This document shows, one piece after another, positions 10,801 through 18,203 of a stretch of DNA of 26,736 bases. The notes beneath the pieces were generated by a model. That model was not told where the DNA came from, did not search any database, and was given only the letters and a program-made list of their open reading frames with translations. Both the position numbers and the translations under genes were made by a program. This stretch comes from Bacteroidia bacterium. GTDB lineage: Bacteria; Bacteroidota; Bacteroidia; UKL13-3. Position 1 is the stretch's first letter; every line of letters starts with the position of its first letter. The stretch lies in contig JAKRSG010000083.1 of NCBI GenBank assembly GCA_022402405.1, forward strand, positions 1 to 26,736, given 5' to 3'.

Positions 10801-13361
10801 GAATTGCTATCGAGGCATATGGTGCAGGAACAGGACAGAACATTCAAATTGATGATATCACTATTTATGATGATGTTCAAAACCAAGCAATCACTCCAAA
10901 AACATTTAATCAGTGTTTCAGAGATCCAGTTTATGTGGGTATTAATAATACTGATGAGCGTTTCCAATACCAAGCATTTGATTTAGCTACAAACCAAATT
11001 TTAGCTGAACAACAAGGTACAGGTGGAAATTTGAACTTAAGCTTCATGACTACTGCTGCAGATACTATGAGATATATTGTATTAGCTAGCAACCTTACTT
11101 CAAGATCTATTAATACAGGTTTTGGTGGTGGATTTGTTACTTGTAGCAATGCACTTCCTGATACTGTTACTGCTATTGTTAACAGATTCTACAATGGTCC
11201 GTTTGTAACTGCTGGAACTCCATTCCAAGGTGCATACAATGCTGGTGATGGAAATAATCCTGATGGAGCTAGAGTAGGAGATGTTATCACTTACCAATTT
11301 GTACCTCCTGCATTCTATTCTAACGCTAGTTATGGTTCTGGTTGGTCTATTCCTACCATTAGTGCTTATGCTGAAGCTAGTGGAATTCCATTCACAGGTT
11401 ATACGTTCACAGCTCCTTCAGCTTCTGGCCCTGGTTTTATCAGATTTACTACCACTGCTAACATGTTAGATAGTAATATCATCTTCGATTTCAAAGTAAG
11501 AATCAATGCTTCTGGTTGTGATTCAAGCTTCAGAAGAGTATTGCGTGTAGCAGTGCCGCCAACAGCTAATTTTGATTTCACTCCTCCAGCTGCTAATTTA
11601 TGTGCTAAGAACCCTATTAACTTTAATGCAGTAGGTTCTACTTTACCAGCTAATAATTTCCCATTCTCATTCACATGGTTATTTGGTGATGGTACTTTCT
11701 CTAATGTTCAAAATCCAACTAAGATTTATGATTCAGCTGGAACTTACCAAGTGCGCTTCGTGCTTACAGATAGATATGGTTTAACTTCAACTAAAATTGA
11801 AACTGTTACTATCCTTCCTGCACCTACTGTTAACTTCACAACCAATGTACCTTGTGCTAGCGATTCAACTGTATTTACACCGAATACTCAGCCTGCTGGT
11901 TCTGTATTCTTGTGGTCGATGCCAAATCAAACTACTCAAACCAGAGAGGTTGCTAGATTTAACTTCGATAAGTTTGATACAACCTACAGAGTTTCGTTAC
12001 GTGTAACTAACTCTAGCGGATGTTTCAATTCTGAAACTAAGAATATCTATGTGTTTGCTAAACCAAGTGCTGACTTCACTACTGCACCACACTGTTTAAG
12101 TAATAATGTTCCAATTACTAATGGAAGTACTATTCCTGCTGGTAATATGGGTTACAATTGGAGCTGGGGTAATGGTCAAACTAGCTTAAGTGCCGCTCCT
12201 CAGTATAAATATCCAGTTAGTGGTACATATAGTGCTACATTAGTAGTAAGTTCTGCTTTCGGTTGTACTGATACTGTAACTAAAACTATCACGGTTTACG
12301 ATCGTCCGTTTGTAGGATTTAATGTTGTAAACCCATGTTTTGGTCAAGATGATGTAACTAGCTTCCAAAATACTACCTCATTTGCAGGTGGTGGACAGAA
12401 CTTAAATTACTCTTGGAATTTTGGTGACTTATCTACCTCTACTCTTCAAAATCCTACCAACGCTTATCGCGGAACAGGTAACTACACTGTACGTTTATTA
12501 GCAGTAGATAAGTTGAATGGATGTAGAGACAGTATCACAAGAAATGTAGCTATCTTCTACAAACCAGTTGCTCAGTTTGCTACTGTACCTGATGCTGGTG
12601 TGTGCGAAAAGAATGAATTACAAGTATTGAATACTTCATATTCTATTGACCAAACTCCTTTAAATTGTAATTGGAATTGGGGTGATAATACTACAGATAC
12701 CATTTGTAATGTAAATCACACTTACATGGCTCATGCCTTGTACAAAATCACCTTAATTACAACTACTATCCAAGGATGTAGCGATACTGCAACCAAAGAT
12801 ATCTCTGTAAATGCAACTCCAAACTTAGATATTTCTGTTGCTGATAATGATCCTAATAGTCAGTTCCCAATTGGTAAGAACCGTAAGTTATTAACTTCAA
12901 GTATTGTTGATGGCGAAACTTACAGATGGAGTATTAATGATGTTAACAGAACTGTAATTAATGGTGGTAATGTTTTAGACTTTACTTTTGCAACAAAAGG
13001 TAAGTATTGGGTTACTTTAACTGTTAAAGATATCGCTGGTTGTTTAGTAACAGATTCTGTTGAAGTGGATATTCAAGCTAGCGTTGGTGTTCAAGATCAA
13101 TTAGCTGCTGAATATGATTTAACTGCTTTCCCTAATCCTTTCAACGATAACACTACTTTAGGATTTGATTTACCAAAATCAACTGAGGTAAACATCGTGG
13201 TAATGGATATGTTAGGTAGAGTTTTAGAAACTAAATCATTAGGTAAATTATCTGCTGGTAAACACAATGAAGTGTTAAATAGCTTCGGTGCTGCTGGTTC
13301 TTATTTAGTGAAAGTTGAAATTGATGGAACTGCTGTTTACAAACAAGTAATTAAGCAATAA
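4839..13361 (+). CDS. Giant T9SS-secreted protein: three beta-helix modules, jelly roll, PKD array
   Basis: A 2840-residue surface or secreted protein of unknown target. Order of parts: signal peptide ending LNA|Q (about residue 29); three homologous parallel beta-helix modules (about 33-613, 614-1171, 1172-1740), each with an N-terminal [F/A]...A[I/L].Y[I/L/N] block, an NC(N/K)(I/L)IGNS strand, an HN(S/T)(I/V)..N rung, and an end like IGAHEF; a linker; a MAM/jelly-roll-like domain (about 1847-2014, from FPYTNGFEG to IDDITIYDD); an unassigned beta-rich region to about 2240; six PKD or PKD-like domains (about 2241-2745), of which two have the classic W.FGD signature; and a type A T9SS sorting domain (from about 2750, with FPNPFND). 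This architecture fits a large adhesin or a carbohydrate-binding protein, but no catalytic motif is visible. It ends at a strong terminator. It is likely cargo for the PorU/PorV machinery encoded downstream. Confidence 0.93.
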   Translation: MKYNYTFNVLRFLVLLVAFGLLNSSRLNAQGLTTNKTYIVNGAPDLAAPVDTFANLTGPITGPTYGALTYLNQFGMNASQTGTGQVIFLLSAGYNPVEPTVLNIGTPTGAGGWPNMFWNANSPIVIKPAAGQNFTITTATVGANQALVRFNGAWFASIDGEGAAGQRNLTFLLPTSATQPTSRVIDFMPTSGQRIQSVGIKNCNIIGNSNATSNNTFAGVYLGGVNAGTPTALGQNQNIEVVNNLILGTQHGVYFRGIANTVNLQNRNVTISNNTIGDYTNTFRPGATANTGAANANGIYLNAVSNAVVSSNTIRNTVAAASNYKGVFLTNEGGSPGLSLDSNIQVINNRIYNLNITASGGVTGIRINLGLHTQHLRLLVANNMISQLSATAAQAAINGFAYPVGILVEDNSDNIGLEVFHNSINLTGSTLPANSFSACFATGPAVRGGIIMMNNSYANKMGRLTSNLTNYTIYNVLTTNPTITPFVYSSFNNYFTSTYDGGTAYVGRLRGRDFTSLKGYRMNHLSDSTSYSTIPPFKNDSDLTVNNGVSHWTYNSGANLGMFFNFYPTIWSEIRFKVNYDINNTSRSGFGRFTTIGCHVWAGDSTNSNISLNGPRTFPINGFTQRPTMLNQNGSFATIAEAIDYINHYGVGGSGNIVLELQPGYNGETTHLPAIIDYPGSNLGRPVIFKTQTGFSTTITMPNQNAMNNLTILRFMGANWVTFDGGVNKSITFAMPDLATNANTRIIAITPVDTASNNITITNCKLIGNSTTTSVNTGMGIYVGNPFTNGVPLTSLKSGLDHIKFVSNEISAVRSGIEFHAPGTSIFNLIKSNIIGGTIPVGTAQKTTYVGGIANSVGIRVKGLVTSVIDSNVVRNCIPTAAVSNGYMGIVLDETGVPAFSDMEVARNFAYNLVTTTGTYTTGIRVFLNNSADPRGIRIFNNFIGKVIGNGTGLNFSNLNPAGIILDAAAANTNAGIALAHNTVFLNGVGLGNNNSGSAALFVSANVRGGVEICNNIFGNRLSRTSAAGNRYAVLVGSPTTPFNTNAILPFAANNNNYFATGNGNNFIGASNNGSVNRININDWRSFTAADPALAGSDGNSFNWISTFKTDTTPDVNLLYGGLVPGGASFVTGICNDIYGNPRYQCTGGPTTTTRWVGAAEVGLPYPSLQGNTTYQINGIDNPPTPFSPNSGSFKTVRNAIDYLNSQGVDDPNFGGFRTIKLEIAAGYVGESDTFMGPITVLDYPRQSNTRPVVLTVASGRNDTIRITSNVNAAIAPNMSLFRLSGCQYFTIDGNNGTAGQRNLTLVLPANFTQATNKVVDIISGVAPITSTMPFTSNNTIKNCNIIGNSTPTTIQTFAGVYMGGLVTPSNSVVGGNGQNTIQNNFIGAVQNGVYLRSNGVEADMDNGNAVIGNTIGGTIAPSTSGNTNYFGGAANAASIIAFSQINLQISNNTIRNSHPNFGSPRAIELATVATQSPILSSQVRINANTIDNIRTIAAGGAYGIFVNFLNNNNNVNRDIVISNNMISGISAPGTNASGTNFANNTFGIYLNALSNIGTANQFVGVGIYYNSINLGVGSTTTTSNALSACLGIPSFIKTGVMSQNNIFQNRTGGTGNPNRVYAVAVGGLDNPFTTSDYNNYFTSASAPSIASNFGVNASTAAPVVHNQWFEIMSFTGQDTLSLTGLAPFTSDNNLYIPASTASNLYQAGKPLFQVINDITGSPRNSFLSCIGAHEFSGTYQDNVAPRIFNAGDATACQSGPINLDFNIYDKLLTADTLYYRLNGGTVQNIQATLSIGTFRKYIIPAQPSGTLIEYRVSAIDFPVPPNVGSFPTGKVWDTLSTGISTFPYTNGFEGVNNPAWTSQSLSGNALWEIGSNGSTSNPPLGARSGVKSALFRSSAYPTVGSSARLVSPCLDFSNTQSPTLRFYVSQNSDLANKQDSIEVKVSFGANIWSNALRSVRRVNPDYPLPGYTMVEVCLAAFKTSGLRIAIEAYGAGTGQNIQIDDITIYDDVQNQAITPKTFNQCFRDPVYVGINNTDERFQYQAFDLATNQILAEQQGTGGNLNLSFMTTAADTMRYIVLASNLTSRSINTGFGGGFVTCSNALPDTVTAIVNRFYNGPFVTAGTPFQGAYNAGDGNNPDGARVGDVITYQFVPPAFYSNASYGSGWSIPTISAYAEASGIPFTGYTFTAPSASGPGFIRFTTTANMLDSNIIFDFKVRINASGCDSSFRRVLRVAVPPTANFDFTPPAANLCAKNPINFNAVGSTLPANNFPFSFTWLFGDGTFSNVQNPTKIYDSAGTYQVRFVLTDRYGLTSTKIETVTILPAPTVNFTTNVPCASDSTVFTPNTQPAGSVFLWSMPNQTTQTREVARFNFDKFDTTYRVSLRVTNSSGCFNSETKNIYVFAKPSADFTTAPHCLSNNVPITNGSTIPAGNMGYNWSWGNGQTSLSAAPQYKYPVSGTYSATLVVSSAFGCTDTVTKTITVYDRPFVGFNVVNPCFGQDDVTSFQNTTSFAGGGQNLNYSWNFGDLSTSTLQNPTNAYRGTGNYTVRLLAVDKLNGCRDSITRNVAIFYKPVAQFATVPDAGVCEKNELQVLNTSYSIDQTPLNCNWNWGDNTTDTICNVNHTYMAHALYKITLITTTIQGCSDTATKDISVNATPNLDISVADNDPNSQFPIGKNRKLLTSSIVDGETYRWSINDVNRTVINGGNVLDFTFATKGKYWVTLTVKDIAGCLVTDSVEVDIQASVGVQDQLAAEYDLTAFPNPFNDNTTLGFDLPKSTEVNIVVMDMLGRVLETKSLGKLSAGKHNEVLNSFGAAGSYLVKVEIDGTAVYKQVIKQ
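4935..6677 (+). repeat. Beta-helix module 1 of 3 in the giant protein
   Basis: About 580 residues. Diagnostic blocks shared with the other copies: RFNGAWFASIDGEGAAGQRN, NCNIIGNS (about 5444), GVYLGG, GVYFRG and HNSINLTG. It closes near GCHVWAGD. The asparagine-rich rungs fit a right-handed parallel beta-helix of the PbH1 (pectate-lyase-like) kind. The module boundaries are approximate. Confidence 0.65.
6678..8351 (+). repeat. Beta-helix module 2 of 3 in the giant protein
   Basis: About 558 residues, starting GPRTFPINGF. It carries the matching blocks RFMGANWVTFDGG, NCKLIGNS (about 7128), GIYVGN and HNTVFLNG, and ends near WVGAAEVG. It is the most divergent of the three copies and lacks the GQRN segment present in copies 1 and 3. 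Confidence 0.65.
8352..10058 (+). repeat. Beta-helix module 3 of 3 in the giant protein
   Basis: About 569 residues, starting NTTYQINGID. It has RLSGCQYFTIDGNNGTAGQR, NCNIIGNS (about 8868), GVYMGG, GVYLRS and YNSINLGV, and ends at IGAHEFSG. Its matches to copy 1 (TAGQRNLT, NCNIIGNS, FAGVY) are closer than those to copy 2. Confidence 0.65.
11560..13080 (+). repeat. Array of six PKD or PKD-like domains
   Basis: Six units of about 80-90 residues begin near PTANFDF, APTVNF, KPSADF, RPFVGF, KPVAQF and TPNLDI. Units 1, 4 and 5 carry the PKD core (WLFGDG, WNFGD, WNWGDN) followed by H/Y.Y...G.Y.V. Unit 3 has WSWGNG, with Asn in place of the usual Asp. Units 2 and 6 keep only the outline. Such arrays usually serve as stalks or as ligand-binding segments in large surface proteins. 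Confidence 0.7.
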
Positions 13362-13377
13362 TCACTCTAATCAACTA

Positions 13378-13420
13378 AAATAAAAAGGCTGCTCAACTAA
13401 GTTGAGCAGCCTTTTTATTT
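13378..13420. terminator. Strong hairpin terminator after the giant secreted protein gene
   Basis: A perfect 21-bp inverted repeat (13378-13398 and 13400-13420) with only one base between the arms, so the real loop is about 3-5 bases. The core GGCTGCTCAAC is flanked by A-rich and T-rich arms, giving a U-tract in both directions. It begins 17 bases after the stop of the plus-strand gene. Confidence 0.88.
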
Positions 13421-13448
13421 TAGCATTATTCGTTTTGTTTGAGCACAA

Positions 13449-13482
13449 AAAAACCGGATTAGTGTTGGCTAATCCGGTTTTT
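13449..13482. terminator. Hairpin terminator after fumC
   Basis: A perfect 14-bp inverted repeat (13449-13462 and 13469-13482) with a 6-base loop and a CCGGATTAG core. On the minus strand it is followed by a run of seven U, as expected for ending the fumC transcript, whose stop is 18 bases away. The plus-strand side also has a T-tract, so it backs up the neighbouring terminator. Confidence 0.85.
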
Positions 13483-13499
13483 ATTTGAATAGATAACTA

Positions 13500-14894
13500 T
13501 TATAAGTTACCAACCATGTTTGCTGGAACTACCCATTGGTCGAATTGCTCGCTGGTTAATAATCCTAATTCAATAGCTGCTTCGCGTAAGGTTTTGTTTT
13601 CTTTATGAGCCTTTTTAGCGATTTTAGCAGCGTTTTCATATCCTATATGAGGGTTTAGTGCTGTTACCAACATTAATGAGTTTTCAAGGTGTTTTTTGAT
13701 AACATCGTTGTTTGCTAATATACCCGCAGCACAGTTATTGTTAAACGATACGCATGCATCACCAATTAATCTGGCACTTTGCAATACGTTTGCAGCCATC
13801 ATGGGTTTAAACACGTTTAATTCGAAATGACCATTACTACCGCCAATTGAAACGGCCACATCGTTACCCATAACCTGAGCTGCAACCATGGTCATAGCTT
13901 CTGGCTGTGTAGGATTAACTTTACCTGGCATAATTGATGAGCCCGGTTCATTATCTGGAATGATGATTTCTCCAATTCCACTGCGTGGGCCAGATGATAA
14001 CATTCTAATATCATTAGCTATTTTCATCATACTAACGGCAACACGTTTTAAGGCACCGCTCATTTCTACCATGGCGTCGTGTGCTGCTAATGCCTCAAAT
14101 TTATTGGGTGCTGTTACAAAAGGTAAGCCTGTAAATTCTGCAATTTTCTTGGCTACCAATACATCGTACCCTTTTGGAGCATTTAATCCAGTTCCAACTG
14201 CTGTTCCACCTAGTGCTAATTCAGAAACCATTGTTAAAGCATTCTTTAATGCTCTAACTCCGTTGTCTAATTGTTGTACGTATGCGCTAAATTCCTGACC
14301 TAATGTTAACGGAGTGGCATCCATAAAATGGGTTCTACCAGTTTTAACAACATCTTTAAATTCAATTGCTTTTTGGGCCAAAGTGTTTCTTAATAACTCG
14401 ATGCCGGGAATGGTAATTTCTGTTACCATTTTGTAGGTAGCAATATGCATTGCAGTAGGGTAGGTATCATTGCTCGATTGCGATTTGTTTACATCATCAT
14501 TAGGATGCAAAATTTTCTTTTCGTCTGTTAATTTACCTCCAGCAACTACGTGTGCTCTGTAAGCAACCACTTCGTTTACATTCATGTTACTTTGAGTACC
14601 ACTACCAGTTTGCCAAATTACCAATGGAAACTCACCGTCTAAACTACCGGTTAGAATCTCGTCGCAGGTTTTGCTAATTAACTCACATTTGTCTTGGCTC
14701 AACACGCCTAATTCCATGTTAGCGTGTGCAGCAGCCTTCTTTAAATAGGCAAATGCATAAATAATTTCTTTTGGCATACTCGCTTCCGGACCAATTTTAA
14801 AATTGTTTCTAGAGCGTTCGGTTTGTGCACCCCAGTATTTGTCGGCCGGAACCTGCACTTCACCCATGGTGTCATGTTCAATTCTGTAAGTCAT
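13500..14894 (-). CDS. fumC: Fumarate hydratase, class II (FumC)
   Basis: FumC is the iron-independent, homotetrameric enzyme that interconverts fumarate and L-malate in the citric acid cycle, in the cytoplasm. The 464-residue length is standard. Conserved blocks are all present: TGSGTQSNMNVNEV (about 96-109), SSNDTYPTA (140-148), GRTHFMDATPL with the catalytic-base His189 (186-196), and the superfamily signature GSSIMPGKVN (318-327), whose flexible loop holds the catalytic serine. The N-terminus MTYRIEHDTMGEV is typical, so the ATG at 14894 is accepted. It is transcribed away from the upstream helicase gene's stop across a 60-base gap that holds a promoter-like box, so it may have its own promoter. 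Class I or aspartase assignments do not fit as well. Confidence 0.96.
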   Translation of the reverse strand: MTYRIEHDTMGEVQVPADKYWGAQTERSRNNFKIGPEASMPKEIIYAFAYLKKAAAHANMELGVLSQDKCELISKTCDEILTGSLDGEFPLVIWQTGSGTQSNMNVNEVVAYRAHVVAGGKLTDEKKILHPNDDVNKSQSSNDTYPTAMHIATYKMVTEITIPGIELLRNTLAQKAIEFKDVVKTGRTHFMDATPLTLGQEFSAYVQQLDNGVRALKNALTMVSELALGGTAVGTGLNAPKGYDVLVAKKIAEFTGLPFVTAPNKFEALAAHDAMVEMSGALKRVAVSMMKIANDIRMLSSGPRSGIGEIIIPDNEPGSSIMPGKVNPTQPEAMTMVAAQVMGNDVAVSIGGSNGHFELNVFKPMMAANVLQSARLIGDACVSFNNNCAAGILANNDVIKKHLENSLMLVTALNPHIGYENAAKIAKKAHKENKTLREAAIELGLLTSEQFDQWVVPANMVGNL

Positions 14895-14915
14895 GTTCTT
14901 ATTTAATTAATGGCG

Positions 14916-14923
14916 CGAAAATA
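14916..14923 (-). promoter_or_regulatory. Possible -7 box for fumC
   Basis: On the minus strand the bases read TATTTTCG, one base off the Bacteroidetes TAnnTTTG consensus, 21 bases upstream of the fumC ATG. An upstream TTG lies about 15 bases away, somewhat too close for a standard -33 element. This is the only promoter-like site in the 60-base gap before fumC. Confidence 0.3.
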
Positions 14924-14954
14924 AGATTTATTAAGCGCCAATACCTAAATAATT

Positions 14955-17900
14955 TTAGCTTTCCTCGTCGTATGCTAATATATCTGTAAATGTGCTATTT
15001 GCGCCTTTATTGGCATAATAATTTTTGGTAAAATTACACCAAGTACAATCTTCTTTTCCGCAGCCTTCGGTAAACTCTTTGTTTACAATACGTTTGTAGG
15101 TGTCTACAATTTGATTTCTTACTATTTCTATATCACTAGCAACTATGTTTATTTTTTCTTTATGAAACACATATGTGTTGTTCTGTGATATCGGTTCTAC
15201 AAAATCAAATTCACTGCTCTTCATTTCCCATTTTTTGGTGGCGTCGTTGTCCATTATAATTTTATAAAAAACAGCCTGCCTCCAATAATCTCCACCATAA
15301 ACATCCTCAAATTTGGGTTCAACACCTTTTTCTTTCGCGGCCTCAACTGCCTCAAGGTTGGGTCGGCCAAATTTATTTTTAGCATTTTTATAGGAGCCTG
15401 TTTTGTAATCAACCACATTTACTTCGTTCCCATCAAACTCCATTTTATCTATTTTACCGTTTATGGGTACGCCCTGAACCAACACATTTTTGTAAGATCT
15501 TTCGATGCTGGTAACCTTGTTCCACTGACCAATATAATGGTTATAATAAGCAGGAAGAATCTCTTCTCCGTATTCTATCCTACGTTTAAAATCTGCCTCG
15601 GTAAAACTATCTTCATTACGTTTCATAAACCACCTAAAATCATTAAGGAGAATATCCACGCCAACAAATTTTTTATCGTCTGAGGCATTCATTTTTTTAA
15701 ACAATTGCTCCAAGGCAAAATGTATGGCTGAACCAAATGTCATGCTGGCACTTTTGGGGGCAGGCACTTTAATAAAATTATTGAAATAGAATGAAACAGG
15801 ACATTTTAGGTAAGTATTTAAGTGTGTTACACTAAGCGAATATTTATCTAGCAAACTATCTGTAAAGCCGTTGTCTATAATATTTTTAGGTATTTCCGCC
15901 GATTCGCTTGGGAAAAATACGTGTGAATGAAACTCTAATAGTTTTTCTTCATTAGCAATCATTTTTTCAATGGCAAGGTTTCCATCTTCGGTTAATTCTG
16001 CAATAAATCTGCTGGGTTCAAGCTCTTTTCTTTGGAGGTCTTGCTCGTAAAAGCTAAGCTGCAAATGCTTTTTAGCTCTAGTCATACCTACATAAAAAAG
16101 CCTTCTATTTTCTTCCACTTCATCGCTGTTTAAGGCAAATAAATTATCAGGCAAAGTATAATCTCTATTTCGTTTGCCTTCGTCCCAAGCTTTGCTTGTG
16201 CAGCCAATCATAAATACATACTCAAATTCTAATCCTTTCGAGGAATGTGCGGTAATAAAATTAACGCCGCTTTCGCTATAAATAATTTTCTCTGCCGAAA
16301 GTGGAATTTTATTATCCTGCATCATTTTCAACAGCACACTCAATGATTTGAGTGTATGATTTGGTTTCTTCAAGCATTCTGTTTTAATGAAATCGAAGAA
16401 ACTCCTCAATACTTCCATTTGCCATGTTTTTTCTTGGTGGCTAAGGGCTGAACCTAATAATCCACAATCTCTGATGATTTGATGAATCGTTTCTTGTGGC
16501 GTTTGGTTCAGGGCGGATTGAATAAGATTTTCTATGGTTTTACTAAACTTAGAAATAGAGGCTCCATGGGTGTTTTGTTCGAATAAATCACCTAATTTTT
16601 TCTTGGCTAACTTAGATAATTCTTCTCTCCAACTTGTGTTTCTTTCAGAGAAGTTTTGTCTGGCGATGTCTACAGATAATCGTGCAATTTCTAAGGTTGG
16701 AATAGAGAACTCTTGGAAATGTAAAATTTCGAATAAGAGGTTTTCTCCGCTAAATGCTTTTTCATTTTCGGCAGCTAAAAACTGCATAAGAATAAATATT
16801 TTTTGAACGAGAGGCTCATGTAAAATATCAATTCTTTTTCTGGCATTGATCTCTATGTTTTTGGCTTTAAAATAAGCAGCCATTTCATCTGCTTGTTGAT
16901 GATTTCTATATAATATTGCTATCTCTTGAAGGGGTACACCCGATAAGTTAAGCTGTTCAATTTGATGGCAGATTTCGCTACTTTCATGAAGTGGATTGTA
17001 ATAAGAAACGATACGCGGCAATTGAGTAATAGCAGTTCTTTCAGGGTTTTTAGCAATTAGAATTTTATCTTGTGAAATGCGTTGTTCGTTTCTGCTAATA
17101 AGTATTTGCGCTGCATTTAAAATAGTTTGACTAGATCTATAATTATTGGTTAAAGTTACACGGGTTATATTATTCGTAAATTGCTTAATAAAGTTTTGTA
17201 TATTCTCTATGTTAGCACCCTGGAATCGATAAATAGACTGGTCGTCGTCGCCAACAGCAAACACATTAGGTACATCCCAATAGCTGATAAGCAAGGAAAG
17301 AATATCATTTTGAGAACCGCTGGTATCTTGAAATTCATCTACTAGAATGTATTGAAATTTCTCTTGATAATCTGCCAACAAATTTGGATCTTCTTTAAAA
17401 GCTTTTATTACCCAAAGAATCATATCAGCAAAATCATATCGATGGTTGCTCAAAAGCTTCTGCTGAAAAGGCTGGTATTGGTCTATGGCAGCCTTAAGTA
17501 GCTCCATTTTAGTGAGTGCTGCTTGTAGGGCATCTTTTTTTAGATCCCCTTTTTTATATGCATTTCCTTGTTTGTCTTTGCCTGCTCTTTTGTATAAAAA
17601 TTCTTCACGATGGGGGAGGTCTTGGCAATATTCATCTACTTTTTTTAGCAAATATTCTGGCGACCAATCTTCTTTTTTCATCAATTGAAACAAAGATTTT
17701 AGTCGGTATATTTCAAAGTACACATCGCCAGTATATCTTTTTAGGGGGTTGTTTTTAGGCAGTGTATCTATTAATTCGCGGAGGTATTCTATGGTTTCCA
17801 AATCGCTAACGGGGTCGAGATTTCTAAAGCCAAATACATCGAGATTTTCTTGAATTACTCGGTTACAAAATCCGTGAAAAGTTGCGATTTGGACGCGATA

Positions 17901-18167
17901 GGCATCCGGACCAATAAACGATTGTAAACGTTTTCGCATGGCAATAGCGCCAGCATCTGTATAGGTTAAGCAAAGAATATTTTCTGGAAGTGCATCTGTA
18001 TCGAGAAGAATTTTAGCAATTCTTGCTGCTAATATTTGTGTTTTTCCTGTTCCCGGACCAGCAATAACTAAGACCGGCCCCTCAATTTGTTCTACTGCCG
18101 CTTGTTGTTCGCTGTTAAGATTTGAAAATACCTCTTCAAATTTTGATAAGTAATTTAACATTGCCAT
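14955..18167 (-). CDS. UvrD/Rep-family helicase with C-terminal PD-(D/E)XK nuclease
   Basis: A 1070-residue superfamily 1A DNA helicase fused to a RecB/AddB-like nuclease, probably acting in DNA repair or end processing. Helicase motifs: Walker A GPGTGKTQ (37-44), motif II VDEFQDTS (276-283), motif III VGDDDQSIYRFQGA (305-318), NYRSSQTI (342-349), motif V ITAHSSKGLEFE (638-649) and motif VI RRLFYVGMTRAKKHL (689-702 region). The nuclease part (about 780-1050) has H816, GKID907, VVD920-Y-K922 and QAVFY (Q964-Y968), which are all the expected catalytic elements. Cys789, 1036, 1041 and 1044 flank the nuclease, as in iron-sulfur RecB-family nucleases, but their spacing is unusual. The start could be Met1 or Met3. 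An AACTTTTG box at 18172-18179 with TTG 21 bases further upstream suggests an own promoter with a very short leader. The gap to ispF is 36 bases. Confidence 0.9.
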   Translation of the reverse strand: MAMLNYLSKFEEVFSNLNSEQQAAVEQIEGPVLVIAGPGTGKTQILAARIAKILLDTDALPENILCLTYTDAGAIAMRKRLQSFIGPDAYRVQIATFHGFCNRVIQENLDVFGFRNLDPVSDLETIEYLRELIDTLPKNNPLKRYTGDVYFEIYRLKSLFQLMKKEDWSPEYLLKKVDEYCQDLPHREEFLYKRAGKDKQGNAYKKGDLKKDALQAALTKMELLKAAIDQYQPFQQKLLSNHRYDFADMILWVIKAFKEDPNLLADYQEKFQYILVDEFQDTSGSQNDILSLLISYWDVPNVFAVGDDDQSIYRFQGANIENIQNFIKQFTNNITRVTLTNNYRSSQTILNAAQILISRNEQRISQDKILIAKNPERTAITQLPRIVSYYNPLHESSEICHQIEQLNLSGVPLQEIAILYRNHQQADEMAAYFKAKNIEINARKRIDILHEPLVQKIFILMQFLAAENEKAFSGENLLFEILHFQEFSIPTLEIARLSVDIARQNFSERNTSWREELSKLAKKKLGDLFEQNTHGASISKFSKTIENLIQSALNQTPQETIHQIIRDCGLLGSALSHQEKTWQMEVLRSFFDFIKTECLKKPNHTLKSLSVLLKMMQDNKIPLSAEKIIYSESGVNFITAHSSKGLEFEYVFMIGCTSKAWDEGKRNRDYTLPDNLFALNSDEVEENRRLFYVGMTRAKKHLQLSFYEQDLQRKELEPSRFIAELTEDGNLAIEKMIANEEKLLEFHSHVFFPSESAEIPKNIIDNGFTDSLLDKYSLSVTHLNTYLKCPVSFYFNNFIKVPAPKSASMTFGSAIHFALEQLFKKMNASDDKKFVGVDILLNDFRWFMKRNEDSFTEADFKRRIEYGEEILPAYYNHYIGQWNKVTSIERSYKNVLVQGVPINGKIDKMEFDGNEVNVVDYKTGSYKNAKNKFGRPNLEAVEAAKEKGVEPKFEDVYGGDYWRQAVFYKIIMDNDATKKWEMKSSEFDFVEPISQNNTYVFHKEKINIVASDIEIVRNQIVDTYKRIVNKEFTEGCGKEDCTWCNFTKNYYANKGANSTFTDILAYDEES

Positions 18168-18203
18168 GAGGCAAAAGTTAAGTCAATAAAAGTAGCTAAA
18201 CAA

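Noticed and set aside
4839..13361. Repeated sequence within the giant gene, considered as a CRISPR-like or satellite repeat
   Set aside because: The repetition is at protein-domain scale (hundreds of residues, diverged), with no short identical repeats separated by equal-length spacers.
13888..14298. A 136-codon open frame on the plus strand opposite fumC
   Set aside because: It lies wholly inside the well-supported fumC gene on the other strand, has no recognisable domain, and looks like a shadow of fumC codon use.
14911..14940. Inverted repeat TGGCGC / GCGCCA between the helicase gene and fumC, considered as a terminator
   Set aside because: The stem is only 6 bp with an 18-base loop and no U-tract on either strand. 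A promoter-like box lies across its left arm, so I do not call a terminator.
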